Origin: Brachionus rotundiformis
Lineage: Eukaryota > Rotifera > Eurotatoria > Ploima > Brachionidae
Assembly (NCBI GenBank): GCA_016802295.1
Contig: JAESIW010000118.1
Span: forward strand, 970,522-1,034,521
Direction of reading: 5' to 3'
DNA length: 64,000 nucleotides
This document shows, piece after piece, positions 42,389 to 55,340 of this stretch. The position numbers were made by a program, and so were the translations under genes. Within the stretch, counting starts at the first letter, position 1, and each line of letters opens with the position of its first letter. Under the pieces are notes generated by a model. That model searched no databases, was not told where the DNA came from, and saw only the letters and a list, made by a program, of their open reading frames with translations.

Positions 42389-45300
42389 TTATAAGGTATC
42401 AGAGCCGATGGACGGCGGTGAGGCCTTGCACGAAACAGGCGATAGTGAAGACTTGCTGGTGGTCTTAACCGAGAGCGAATCGTTGGAGACCGAACAGGAT
42501 GACGAAGTTGACATGTTGGCAGTGTCGTAAAAACTCGCTTCATAGCTGTTGGGTTCGTGGTCGTTTTTGGCCGCGAACTTGTTGCCGAATGCGGCTAATT
42601 GATTAAAATAGGGGGGAAAGTGGTTGCCGAGTGGCATCAGATGGGCAGGCAAGCGGTTGTAGCAGGCTGACTGAGAGGAGGAAGAAGCCGCCGCTACAGC
42701 TGCCGCCAAATTTGAGTTGAGATGAAAAGCGGCCGCTGCGGCCAAAGCGGCGTGCTCGTGGTTAGGCATAAAGTGAGAAGAATTGGGCAAGAACTTTTGG
42801 TGATTGGCAAGAGCAGGCATGTAAATTGGAGACGACTGGTTTAGGTGATGGGTAAAAAAATTAGGCGCTGGTGTTTGACTATTTGGCTGAGAGGTGAACA
42901 CATTGTGGTACCGTTGGTGAAAATTGTCAGCATAATTTGGCGACACCAATGGTGAAGTATACTGGCAGTTCTTTTGGCTTGTTTTGCTCTCGGCCTCGTC
43001 GCTCTCGCAATAAGACTTGGCCTCTGGCTTCACAGGCGACAACCGCTGCCGCTTGTGTTCATGTTCCACGTGTGCTGACGAGTCCGAAGACGTTGGCGAA
43101 CTCGACAAATAGTTCTCCAAAGCACTTTCTTAACACACACAACAAAATTAAAAAATATATTTTTATATATAACAAATATTAAAAATATTTATAGAGAAAT
43201 ATTATTAAGTGGAAGAGAGGCCTTTATTTGAGCTAGCAGAATACTGCAATCTTAAATTTCAATATTTATTTCTTTTTCACTTGTATCAGTTGATATTTTA
43301 TGAATATGAAAATTATTTAGAATTTGATTAAGTTTTTTATTTTCCCAATGTAATCAATGCCTAATCTAATATTTGATTTTGTTTCTTCTAAGAGTAAATA
43401 AATATAAAAAAGTCTCTCAAAATCTCAAAATCTTTGACTCACTGACAATAAGACACACAAAATTAAATATTTGAAAAATTTTATTTTTTTTTTGTTTTTT
43501 TGTTTCATTCCAAATTTTAGTATTTTTATTCTACCAGTATGTTGTTTTTGTGTCGTTTAATCAACAGCCACATCTAGTCTCACTTTCTATTTATCTATTT
43601 AAATATTTTGTTTAAATTGACTTAATTCAAGACCTAAAATAGAGGAGCTTTCCCCTGATTAAGAAGAACTTAAAATTCACCTTTGATTTTAATAAAGTTT
43701 ATTAATTCATACTTTATTGAATTTGATCAGTCTTTAACAATTATATATGTGGTAAAAAACAATGATGCCTATCGGTTTTTCTTAATTTTTAGAATAGTTA
43801 TCTCCAAGTATTTAATTCATTATTATTTATTTCAATAAGCGCCTTGTAGGCGATGTATTCTGTTTATCAGTCTTAAATACTTTTTTTCATCAAATATAAG
43901 AATGTTCGGTCATCACAGTATTTATCTTCTTTTACATTACAAACATTTCAAAACCTCTCTGGAAAACGTTATTTAAATAAATATTATTATTCTGTTCACT
44001 TTATACTACATTCAAATAAGATAATTCTAACTAAACGAGATCTACTCCCAAGCTATTTTTTTAGTAATAATAAATAATGAATCATGAATTTAATTTTAAA
44101 TAAAATACATCGAATAAGGTGTAGTTTCAACTGGAATACAAGCAAGTTTTTTCTATACAGTAATTTTAATCTCTCTAATAATTTGTCTCTAATATTCCTC
44201 AAGTTAATGTTTTCCTAATTTATCATGGACATTACTTTTGATACTACCCTCTGAGCTTCCTTTTGAGTATCTTTGTTCTTCTCTATATACTGTTCCTAAT
44301 CAGAGGGTTTATCAATCGGTCCTTGTCTCTCTCCTAGACCTCTATTTGATTCAAGGAGTGTAACACTGCATTCGATCAAGAAAGTTTCAAACATCCAATC
44401 AGCTCGTGAAGAGAGCATCAATTCATGTTCAAACTTGTCCGCTAACGATCATGTGACATATCTAACTATAGGAGTCGTACACTTTCTAACTAACTGCTTA
44501 GTCATAGCTCCCCTACATTATCAAAAGTATTTCTTCTATTCGAAAATTTTTCATTCAAAAAAAGTGACAAAAAAAAATTGTCTCTCTTCCATTAGACATT
44601 AGAGACAAGAAAAATCAATGTTTTACATTGGACATGATTCATGAATTTTCTTTTAAACAAGACACATTTTTTTGTAAATAAATAATTAAAATAAAGGATA
44701 ACTTTTTACTAAAATACAAGCAAGTTTCTACTTTTTGAAGGAACACAGTAGCAAGAATAAAGCTACATCTGACCTATTCTAAATTTCTCAAAGTATTTTG
44801 CCACAAGTACCTGACTGAATCCAAACAAAATAGCTAATAACAAAGATAAAAAAAAATTTTGTCTGATTTAAAACAATTTTTGTTTTTAAATGAAACTGAA
44901 CAGCTTGAACAAAATGACTAATCTGGTTAAACGAAGTCAAATTATGTGTCCGCGGCATTTATCAAAGCGTTTAATCAGATTAGTTTTAGAATTTGTTCCA
45001 ACTTAAAGTATCAATACTACACTAAAGCAAACACTTATCAGTTTATAATCCGAATAAAAATTCGGGGAACATGAGCTAAATGAGTAAAATATTCGAATGG
45101 AATTTAGTAAATAGATGACAATTAATTACCAGAGGGTTTTTTGTTCTTGACGTCAGCTCTTTGATCTGGTTGTTTGGCGTCGAGGTCGAGCTCGGCCTCG
45201 TCGTCGTTTATCTCACTGGCCTCGGACTCTTCGGTCCGGCTGTCGGACTGCAGGGTCCGCTTCAGCGCGAGTATGGTCTCGCACGAGGTGCCGTACAAAA

Positions 45301-45616
45301 GACTGAGCTCCTTGGCCTCGCTTTCCTCCTGGGCCTGCTGCCGTCTGAGAGCCACTTGCGCGGCCATTACCCGCTGTCTCTCGGCTATCAGAGTGCATTT
45401 GGCGCAATTGCAGTCCTTCCATTTGCAGTAGCGTTTGTGGCCTTTCAGGGTCGAGACCACGCCGTGGTTTCTGCATCGGGCGCACTTGGGCGTGCGCTGG
45501 TACTTTTCCGATGCGCGCATAAACAGTGCCTGTGGCAGTGCAGGAAACGACTGCGACATGGGCCCCGAGTCCGCGTGCACTTGACTCTTGGCAATATGCA
45601 TATTTTTCGATTCCAT
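42389..45616 (-). CDS. DMRT: DM-domain transcription factor (DMRT family)
   Basis: Exon 1 45616-45130 and exon 2 43128-42389 join in phase 1 across a 2,001-nt intron, giving about 408 residues. The DM domain (about residues 40-95) has all the intertwined zinc ligands: KCARCRNHGVVSTLKGHKRY, then CKWKDCNCAKCTLIAERQRV and MAAQVALRRQQAQEE. These motifs bind the DNA minor groove and are used in sex determination and neural specification across animals. Downstream is an acidic Glu/Ser region. The exon 2 part is low-complexity, with Ser, His, Ala runs and a possible nuclear signal HKRQRLSPVKPE. No DMA (UBA-like) domain was seen. Direct repeats flank the DM exon. Orthology within DMRT is undecided. 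Confidence 0.92.
43129..45129 (-). other. DMRT intron 1
   Basis: A 2-kb A/T-rich intron, far longer than the typical 50-120 nt introns of this window. It contains repeat copy 1 (44275-44750) and no other recognised feature. Confidence 0.75.
44275..44750. repeat. Direct repeat copy 1 (DMRT intron)
   Basis: About 476 bp, roughly 93% identical by eye to 46511-46962 in the same orientation. Includes ctgttcctaatcagagggtt near the left end and aatacaagcaagtttctact near the right. A TTGTCTCT/AGAGACAA hairpin sits in the right half. No coding motif of a known element was recognised. Confidence 0.85.
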
Positions 45617-46510
45617 TCTATTGTGGCCAAAATTTAAATAGTTTCAAAAATTAAAATTTCTTTTCTTTAAATATAATAATATATTCTTTGAGAGAAAACT
45701 TTAAAAATTACTTAAGTAAAGAGTTGCACAAATAGGCAACAACAACAAGAACAACAAAAAAAAGAAAAAGTAAAACAAAAAGGTGAGCTAAAATGGACTT
45801 TCAAGTTTGCTTAGGCAATTCATGACGTTTATTAAATTGTAAAACAGTTTTTAAAAAATTTTATTAAATAGAAAAAAATAAGAGAAAGAGAAATGGAAAA
45901 ACTAAATGAGAAATTAGAGAGAATAAAAAAAAATATTTAAAGTTGGAGGAATTAAAAGAATAACTAAAACGAGAAAGAATACGAGAATTAAAAAATACTT
46001 ATTTGGGTATCAAATTAGATTTTAGAGTAGCTATTTTATTTATTTGCTTTAGTTAAATCTAGACGTCGAATAGAATTTAGAATATTTTTAGATATTTTAT
46101 ATACTAATTTGATTGGTTTTGTTAATTTGAATTTAAATTAAGATTTTATGTTTTATTTTCATATACTAACCAATTATAATAAGAGTGTTTTTTTTTATTA
46201 ATCTAAAATTTATCAAAAGTTTGATTCTTCAATTTCAGCAAAGTTTATTACAACTTAATGGTACTAGAAATCGGCAATCTAAATTAGATTTGTGTCAATT
46301 GCACTGATTAGTTAATGTAAATATATGACTAAATGACTTACTGAATGAAAACTATTTAATAGTTTGAATATACAGTTTTATTTAAATTAATATATAGCTT
46401 AAAGAAAGAAAAAAATTTGAATCTGACATGTTATGGTAGTTTGATTGTTTGTTGTTCAGTGAAGTTGTCGCTGATCTTGTACAGTTGATTTGTGCCAGTC
46501 TGTTCACTTA

Positions 46511-46962
46511 GTTCTTTTCTATATACTGTTCCTAATCAGAGGGTTTATCAATCGGTCCTTGTCTCTCTCTCTTAAACCTCTATTTGATTCAAGGAGTGTA
46601 ACACTGCATTCGATCAAGAAAGTTTCAAACATCCAATCAGCTCGTGAAGAGAACATCAAGTCATGTTCAAACTTGTCCGCTAACGATCATGTGACATACC
46701 TAACTATAGGAGCTAACTGCTTAGTCATAGCTCCCCTACATTATCAAAAGTATTTCTTCTATTCGAAAATTTTTCATTCAAAAAAGTGACAGAAGAAATT
46801 GTCTCTTCCATTAGAGACAAGAAAAATCAATGTTTTACATTGGACATGATTCATGAATTTTCTTTTAAACAAGACACATTTTTTGTAAATAAATAATTAA
46901 AATAAAAGATAACTTTTTACTGAAATACAAGCAAGTTTCTACTTTTTGAGGGGATACGGTAA
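46511..46962. repeat. Direct repeat copy 2 (upstream of DMRT)
   Basis: Partner of 44275-44750, about 2.24 kb away, on the other side of the DM-domain exon. It has a deletion of about 15 bp (tcgtacactttctaa in copy 1) and a shorter hairpin loop. One forward frame is open through the middle of both copies but shows replacement changes, so coding is doubtful. Confidence 0.85.
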
Positions 46963-48777
46963 TTGTTCACGCACCTTGAAGTGTAAACAGCAACATTCTA
47001 CTATTGATATCTCTGACATAAGGCAATAAGATTTAAAAACAGGTCTTAAGCATTTGTCAAAATTATCATTTTATTATTAGTGGATATTTTGCTTGATAAA
47101 TAGACATTTTTGATAATGAGGTGTACATTTTCAATAAATAAATAAAAAATAAGCAAATTCTTGCATTGAGAGCAAAAGTTACAATACTCAAGACTCGGGG
47201 CCGAGTAGAGTATTTGTTTTGAGCAAAGAAAACAGCTGAAATATGATCAATTTTAGTGCATAGACTATTTTGTTTAAATTTAATTTAAGATCTTAATTAC
47301 AGTTTAAAAATAGAGAAATTGTTCAAGTGAGAATGAGAACAAAATTGAGAGTAGACTAGGCAAATTAGACAAATATTCTTGGAAAAAAGATTTAATATAT
47401 ATACATATTGTTTTTTGTTTATCATTATTTAAATATTTACGCTAAATAGTAAAACAAAAACTAGGTCTTAGGCGACCGATCACACTTAATTCAGTGTTTA
47501 TTGAGATAAATTAGCAAGAAACTAATTTCGATTAGCTCTACCTAATGAACACACTGAAATATGTAATTGCACTGGTCTTGTTTATGGCTGGCCATAGAAT
47601 GCGTTAAGGATATTGCCTATTAATCTGTAATTAGAGAAGCAATCGTCTTTAAACTCTCACTGTGATAAGCTTTTAGCTTGATTGACTGACTGAAGTAAAC
47701 AAGTGTTTTTCCATATTCCAAAAGTTAAACAATTTGTTTGTTTATGTTCTAGGTTTTTAAGCTTTATTAACTAAGAATAAATTATAAAGTACTGTTTTGT
47801 GCTCGCTACCTATCCAAATCAATTTTGATCAAATAAACAATAATAGCTTGATCACTTTTTAATTTTTTACTTATAAACAAATAATTATAAATAATTATCT
47901 CTTAATGTATTTCACTAGATTTAAATTTACATCCATACTAAAAGTTAATTTTAGACAAAACTAATTTCATGTTTAGAAATTTTGATAATAATAATATTAC
48001 AGCAAGCTGAGCTTGTGGAAATGAGTTGATGATAACGAAACCACCTGTGGTAGTGACGATAGGCAGCATGTAAGTAGTGATCAAATGTTAAATTGATTTA
48101 AAATTTATAAATTATTTTAGCTATTTATAGATTCCGAATAAAACAATTTACTAAACTAATTTTTCTCTGATTTAAATATATATCTGGGTAGGGAACAGGC
48201 TTATCAAAAGTGGATTATAACATAATCAACACGCTACTGTCCATGTCCAAAATACTAGACTTATAATACATATTTAAAAATCAAAATACTTAAATAAAAT
48301 ATATTAATAAATTAAAATACGATTTTGGATACACAGTTATTTGAAAAATTTTAACTATATTATATTCAAAAGTTAAATAATTCAAATTTGGCAACTAAGT
48401 TTAATATTATTGAAAAATGAAAGCTTAAATGTTAAATACATTAAAATTGATCAATCGATCACCAGTATTTGTTGAGAAGCTAATCGAATCAATGTCATAA
48501 ATTTATACATTATACATTTATAAATTACTTTTCAGTTTTACAACGGTTGAATTGGAACAAAATTTCCACATTCAAAAAAATATTTTTTATTTAGAAGAAA
48601 TACTAAGTTAAAATTCTAAGTAAAATTTATTCCAAATTTGATAAGTCACTGATTAATAGTAATTATTATTTTAAAACGAAAACTCAACATTGAATTAATT
48701 GAAAAATTATTTGTTATAAGATTTAAATTCAGATGTGAATATAAAAAATAAATTTAAAAAAAATCAATTGTTTTTGT

Positions 48778-49250
48778 CACCCTCCTCTTTTTGCAACCGG
48801 GCTTGGGACCGGCTTTGGCAGAGTTATGACGGCGTCTTTCCCTAAGAAGCCAGTGGGACGTTCATCATAAATAGCGCCACTCATCCGAGCACTCAAAATT
48901 GGCTGCGAACTCGGCAACTATTTAGACTAGCTTGGAACCACAAACCAAGCGACTTTTACCAAAAAGTCTTAACTTAAGGCTTCCAAAGTTACGTACTACC
49001 TGCAGAGGGTCAGCTGTACAGCAGATTCTCGCTCCTTTCGGATTCTATACTGGGAGATGGTCGAAGCCAGCGGCGCCCTCATACGACAAGACTTGGACAA
49101 AGACCCGTAGGCCTATGTACCCGCCATACAGCTCTTCTGCAGACTACGTGAAAGACCACATGCACATACGATGCATGTGGCTGCCACCACCCTCCTCTTT
49201 TTTCATCAGGGCTTGGGACCTGCGGATCGGCAGAGTTATGGTGACTGCTC
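48778..49250. repeat. GC-rich island bounded by diverged direct repeats
   Basis: About 470 bp near 50% GC within DNA near 25% GC. A motif of roughly 60 bp (caccctcctctttttgcaac then gggcttgggaccggctttgg at 48778-48836) recurs diverged at 49188-49250, bounding the island. A forward frame is open from 48932 to 49357 (MEPQTKRLLPKSLNLRLPKL start). It looks like part of a dispersed or foreign element; the family is not recognised. Confidence 0.55.
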
Positions 49251-50261
49251 TCAGTCCATTTTTTAAAACAAAATTCTTTTCTTTCAAAATTTCAATTTTA
49301 AAAAATGAACTGATTTATTACAAAATGTCATCCTATTTATACCCCTTTTGTTCAACATGACACTTCTTAGCTAATTTAACTAATTTAGCTAATTTAGTTA
49401 TTATATTTTAATTTTTATTAAAATATCAAAAATAAAATTCTTTAAAATTTTAAATGATTAATGAAAACTAATTAAAATACAAATTTGCTCATTACAGCCT
49501 GTTTTTGTAAAATTCAAATTTCTAATTTGTATATGAAATTCGAGAAACAAGAAAAACATCATCTTATAAAAATCATTTTAAAGAAGTACTAAAATGGTGG
49601 ATGACATGAGTACCAAAACTGGGCTAAAGTATCTAATTTTGTAATATTGAAAAAAATGACCAATTTAAAGTTACTTAATTTAGTTTTTCAGAGTTATAAT
49701 TGAATATTAAAGGGTTGATAATGTAAAATGAGTCAACATGTTTAAGATAAAAAATTATTTAGATTTTGTTGAGAAATTACACTTTTATCTATTATGTTTT
49801 ATCTCTTTACAAATGTCTTTTATACTTATAATTAAAAATCAAAATTATTAAGAAAAAAATAATGTACCAAGAGTATTTACTGGTTTAAAGTAATTTATAA
49901 AGATGGAAACTAGTTATTGCACTTCCAAATAAGATTTCAGGCTTTTAATAAAACAAAGTCAACTAGAGTAATATGTTAGTAAACTTTCTGAAAATATTTG
50001 ATAATTTTGGTAAAACAATCATTTGTTTAATAATAATTACAGATTCAAAAAATCTAAGTTTATTTTAATTTATTGTATAGTAAAAGCTTTATACTTTAAA
50101 TACTTTAATTAATTAATTAATTAAAATAAAAATTGAATAATTTTGATTTAAAGTAAATTGACTAATATTGTACAGAAATTTTTCTTTTTTTATTAAATAA
50201 AAAGTTTTGATTGCTGATCAACTTAATAAGTCTAAATTAAAATTTACATTTAAATTATATA

Positions 50262-51683
50262 TTAAAAAGAAACATTTTCCAATTTAAAAGTCCATGCCCA
50301 TTTTGATACAAGAGAACTGGCATCCACACCATGCAAATCAATTACCACACCACCACTAGGCGATTCGATCCATTGTAATTTTTCTTCATTATTACCAAGA
50401 ATGTTTATTTGTGTTGCCTCGGTAATTTGCACTGAAGCAAGTTCTACTTTCAAAGTGCCTTGCGGATACTTGAGCAAAATAGCATATACCACATTGCCAT
50501 CAGTTGTGTACCAAACATCTGGATTTTTGGTATCGTTTTGATATTTCCATGGTTTAGATTCGTAAATAGCTTCCCCATTTATAGATAGCCACTGGCCTAA
50601 TTGTCTCAAGCGTTCCTCAAAAATTGGAGCTATTGTTCCCTCTTTAGTTGGACCAATATTTATCAATATATTGCCTCCACAGCTTACTGTCTCAACAAGG
50701 CTTTTAACCACTTCTTCAATACTTAGCACATCACTCAGCTTCAGATTGCGCCTATAGCCCCATGAATTGGTGTCCAAAGGCATACAATTTTCCCATTTAT
50801 GCTCCAGAAGTTTTCCAGGATTAAAATTATCTTGGCAAGTGTAAAAATCACCATGTTTACAAAGGACTCCAGAGCCCCAGCGGTCATTAACCACCACCGA
50901 GTCTTTAACTGGACTTTCATTGTACAACCATGCAATGAATTCAGTGCTGTTCCAATACATGTCTTGAGCTTCCCAGTCACCGTCAGACCAAACAACTTCT
51001 GGCTCATATTTGTTCACAATTTCATACAATGATGGCAAAACTTTTTCCTATATTAAGAATTATATTAGAAATATTCTCTAAATTTTCAGAATGTTTACTT
51101 TGACAAATGTTTGAGTTTTGAATGATTGGTTTTTGTCACTTAAATAAAGAGGATTAAACCATTCGAAGAGACTATGGTAAAGTCCGAAGCGTAAAGAAGA
51201 ATTGCTTCGGATAGCTTGAGATAAATCTCCTACTAAGTCTCTATGAGGTCCGACATCATTTGAATTCCAATTCCATGAGTAAGATGAAGGCCAAAGAGTA
51301 TAGCCTTCATGATGTTTTGAAGTGAGGACAACATACTTGGCACCAGAGGCATTGAACAACGACACCCATTCCATTGGATCGAAAAATTCGGTCCTAAATT
51401 GTGGTGCAAAATCCGCGTATTCAAAATTAGGCGGATAATTTTTTTTCATAAAGTCAACTACATCCTCAGTTGGTTTATCACCTTGCCAATCCCACCAGAA
51501 CCATTCAGATCGAAAGCTTGGAACAGAAAAAACTCCCCAATGAATGAATATGCCCACTTTTGCGTCATCGTACCATTTGGGCAGTGGTCGAGTGTCCAAT
51601 GAAGACCAGTTTGGATCGTATTTCAAACTTTGGACTTGATTAATTAAAATTAAGATTAACAAACTTAATGCTCTTTCTATCAT
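50262..51683 (-). CDS. FUCA: Alpha-L-fucosidase (GH29)
   Basis: Two exons, 51683-51099 and 51047-50262 (51-nt intron), encode 456 residues. The signal peptide MIERALSLLILILINQVQS is followed by the GH29 barrel: WYDDAKVGIFIHWGVFSVPS, EWFWWDWQG, KYVVLTSKHHEGYTLWPS, and FGLYHSLFEW. The nucleophile Asp is in VVWSDGDWEAQ. CGGNILINIGPTKEGTI and LRQLGQWLSINGEAIY follow. A C-terminal beta-sandwich ends the chain. It cleaves terminal alpha-L-fucose from glycoproteins in lysosomes or the extracellular space. Several N-glycosylation sites are present. It lies 480 bp downstream of the granulin gene on the same strand; both products belong to the secretory/lysosomal system, though a shared control is only a guess. 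Confidence 0.96.
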
Positions 51684-52162
51684 CTTTGAAATAATGAATT
51701 TTGGTATTTTGCTAGATTGAAAAAAAGATCTGGAAAAATAATAAAAATCATATGATCACTTTATGATAAAAAAAGATTAATTTCAATTAATGAACAGATA
51801 AGTTGAGTGTAATTCAGATAAATTTTACTAACATCAAAGATTTGTATTTTTTTATTTAAAATTTTTATATATGAAATTTTAATAATGATAATAAATGTTA
51901 TTCTAACCTGAAAGTAATTAAAATTTTGTATACAAAATAAACTTAATAAGCTTAAATAAATGACAATTTTGATACGAAACAAGGCTGAGCTAAATTTTTT
52001 AATTTTCTTAATAAAAACAAATAGATATTAAACTCTATTTAAGCATTAAAAAAAGTTTATATTAAAATATCTAAAAATATTTTATTTAAAAATCGAGTTT
52101 AAAAAAAAATTATTTTAAATGAAATATCTTATTAATAAATAATTAAATGACTTAGTTTTAAA
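51684..52162. other. Spacer between granulin and fucosidase genes
   Basis: A/T-rich, no coding potential. It should hold the granulin 3' UTR and the fucosidase promoter. Confidence 0.55.
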
Positions 52163-55100
52163 TTAATTAAGTTGAATTAGATTAATTGATTTTTTTTCAC
52201 ATGTTACAGTTGAATTAGTGGCGCAAATGTATCCTTGGGGACAGCTAAAACACAAGGAAAAAAAATGTAAAAAAATTTTAAATCTTCCAAAAAATACTTA
52301 CCAATTGATTCCATCATCACAGCAAACAGCATTTTCAATTGCACAACAGCCGTATGAGTCTTGTGTTTTGCAGCAAGTAGATGAATCTGGACAATAATGT
52401 ACCGTGTCATTACATTGAATGGATTTTGAATCATGTAAATCTTTGTCCATTTTTTTAGCCGGCTTAATTGGTTTAGCCACATCAGGATCAATCATTTGAC
52501 ATGTTTCATCCTTGGAATTACAATTGTAACCATTTGGACAACACAAACCATGCTCACCACAACAAGTTCCATTTCTGTAAGGACAGCATATGCTTTGTCC
52601 AGCTTGATTTTGGCAAACTGTGCCATCACATTCGAATTTTTCCTTAATTTCAGGCGCTAGAGCTTCTATTTCTTTGATGGCATCTTCTTTTTTAAGACAT
52701 TCTCCAATCTTATTGCCACAGACTGAGTCACCTGGACAACAGAAAGACAAATCAGTACAACAAACTCCATCAGAGTAAGGGCAGCATCCGTAAGATCCAT
52801 CGGCCATTTTACAGCATGTATCCAAAGGATCACATGTGGTCGCATTATCACCACAAACAATCGGGTCATTACTTGGCTTTGGTTTGTTTCGATTAAAGAT
52901 TAATTTGGATGGGATCTTTTCTAGCCAAGACATAATGCTCTTTCCATTACTTTCACAAGATTTTTCTTTTAAATTGCAGTGCGAGTTTTGAGGACAGCTG
53001 CAGGAATAATTTTTATATTAAAAATAAAATTTAAAAATTTTCAAAACAAATACCAATGCAAGTGATCTTCACAGCAAACGGCATTTGGCAAAGGACAACA
53101 TCCATACGAGCCATCACTCATTTTGCAACATGTGTATCCATTGGGACAGAAACTGCATCCATCTGGACATACAACTGAGTTTGTTTCGAATTTGTAATCA
53201 CCTTTTGGAAGAGCTTTTCCAATTTCTTTTTGCTTGGAATTTTTGTGAAATTTGGCCAAAAATTTTTTATAAAAAGGAATCGATTCTTGGCCTTTGTTGC
53301 ATCTACCATCTTTAATGTCACATGTGTAACCATGTGGACAACTAAATATAATTTTTTAAAATAATATTCTTAAAAATATTTAGAACCTACCAATGTAAGT
53401 GATCTTGGCAACAGACTGCATTCTGAATAGGGCTTTAAGAAAAATTGAGAACTTTTTATTTTAAATAGATTGAAAAGTTACCAGCATCCCCAGTCTCCGG
53501 ATTCTAATTGACAACATGTTGAACCAGATGGGCATTCAGCTTCACCACCAGGACACACTATTTTGGCATTGACTTGATTTTCAAGTGGGACCGCTTTAAT
53601 TTTTGATAAAAATGGAATAGATACTTCTCCTTTATTGCATCGTCCCTGTTCCTCATCGCAGGTATATCCTTGTGGACAACTTGACATCATGGTTAATATT
53701 GTTTTATCTATTTAGAAAGCTTAAAAATTACCAGTGCTCATGATCTCTGCAACAAATCGCATTTGGTATGGGACTAAATAATTTAAATTAAAATCCTTTA
53801 CAGTAAACTTATTAATTGTTTTTACCAGCATCCCCAGACTCCTGATTTTTGTTGGCAGCATGTTGTACTACTGGGACATTGAGCAGTGCCACCAGGACAA
53901 ACCTGATTTGAGTCTGGTTTTACTGAAGGGATTTTTTGTACAAATGGAATTGTCAAGTCTCCTTTGTTGCATCTACCAGCTTTTACATCACATACATAAC
54001 CATTTGGGCAGCTTATGAATTTAATTTTTTAAATAAAGGAATAGTTTGGGAAGAAGAAATAACTACCAATGAATGTGATCAGCACAGCATACTGCATTTG
54101 GCAAAGGACTTGAAAAAAAATCTTAAATTTTTATTTCTATTTTATTTATGGATAAAAGCTACCAGCATCCCCATTCGCCTGATTTGAGCTGACAACAAGT
54201 TGTACCTGAGGGACATTGAGAAGATTGGTCAGCACATGTTTCCATTAGGCTTTCATTTGATTTGGTGGCTTTGGTTTTTTGAAAAAATGGTAGTGAATTT
54301 TCTCCTTTTAGACATCGTCCAGCTTTAACATCACATGTGTAACCATTGGGGCAGCTAAATTTTATATTTTGGTAGATTATTTGGAAAAATGGAAATTCTT
54401 TTTTAAAATTACCAATGAATATGATCTTCGCAACAAACAGCATTTGGCAAAGGGCTTGAAAAAAATGAGAATGATTTGCTTCAATATATACAGCCTCAGA
54501 TAGCTTACCAACATCCCCAATCGCCTGAATCAAGCTCACAACAGGTCGAACCCGATGGACATTGAGATTTTTGATCAGGACAAAGGTTGTCACCTTGCTT
54601 TAGCTTATTACCTGGCTGCTTTTTGAACCATTTTATTGAGAAAACTTCATCCGAATTGGAATCTAATCTATCACATTTGCCCTGCGATGGATTACATTTA
54701 TAATTTTTTGGACAACTAATACAAAAAAATTAATATTCTTTCTATTTTGATATTGGTAAATTACCAATGAATTTTATCATCGCAACAAAGTGCCTATCAA
54801 TTTAAATTAAGTATATTTTTAAAAAATTATCAAAATAAATTTTACATGTCGTAGAGGACAGCTATAATTTTAATTAAATAAAGAATAAATAAAAATTTTA
54901 TTATGATTTTATTTAAACATTTACCATCCATAGTCATCATCACCAAAGAGACAACAAGTTTGAGTTTCTTTGCATGTAGTTTGGTTATCTGGACATAGAA
55001 TGTCCTTTCCTAGTTTGAAATTTTTGTCTAAAATTTGTGTTCGTAGATGATATGGTATGTACAGGTCATCCGAGACACACCTGCTGTTGGCAGAGTCGCA

Positions 55101-55340
55101 CCGGAAGCCTAAAAAAGCCAAGTTCTAGAGTGGACAGTCAGACCATTTGGTGAGTTTACCTTTTGGACAGCAAAAGTTGACATCTGAACAGCATGTGCCC
55201 TCTTTTACTGGACAGCAAGTATTGGTACCGTTCAGGTATGAACAAACAGTTGAGTGCTCAGCATCACATGAACTCAATTCACTGTATCCAATATCGACAA
55301 CAAATGCTACTAGAATTATCAATAATGCAGTTTTTTTCAT
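52163..55340 (-). CDS. GRN: Granulin/progranulin precursor, multi-repeat
   Basis: Fifteen exons join in one frame to 808 residues. In order: 55340-55160, 55108-54925, 54861-54846 (16 nt), 54793-54765, 54715-54509, 54454-54413, 54354-54163, 54108-54067, 54011-53826, 53773-53732, 53679-53482, 53432-53391, 53341-53054, 52997-52302 and 52244-52163. After a signal peptide (MKKTALLIILVAFVVDIGYS) come about ten granulin modules with paired cysteines: CPSGSTCC, WGCCPLPNAVCC, DHIHCCPNGYTCD and similar. Two modules, the first and one within exon 14, are shorter. Linkers share an IPFxxK-like motif. Granulins are secreted or lysosomal growth-factor-like peptides released by proteolysis. Central modules are each split at WGC-C and at HC-C by tiny introns, always in phase 2; five of the split parts are 42-nt exons or their equivalents. 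The later part (exons 13-14) has lost these introns. Confidence 0.93.

Larger units (their letters stand above)
45617..50261. other. Intergenic stretch upstream of DMRT
   Basis: About 4.6 kb containing repeat copy 2 (46511-46962) and the GC-rich island (48778-49250). No host gene is recognised in the rest. Confidence 0.55.

Noticed and set aside
45161..45637. Forward 158-residue open frame opposite the DM domain
   Set aside because: Antisense of a conserved zinc-finger exon; no independent signature.
46490..46789. Forward 99-residue open frame in direct repeat copy 2
   Set aside because: The same frame is open in copy 1, but differences include replacements and an indel. There is no domain or start context, so it is treated as repeat sequence.
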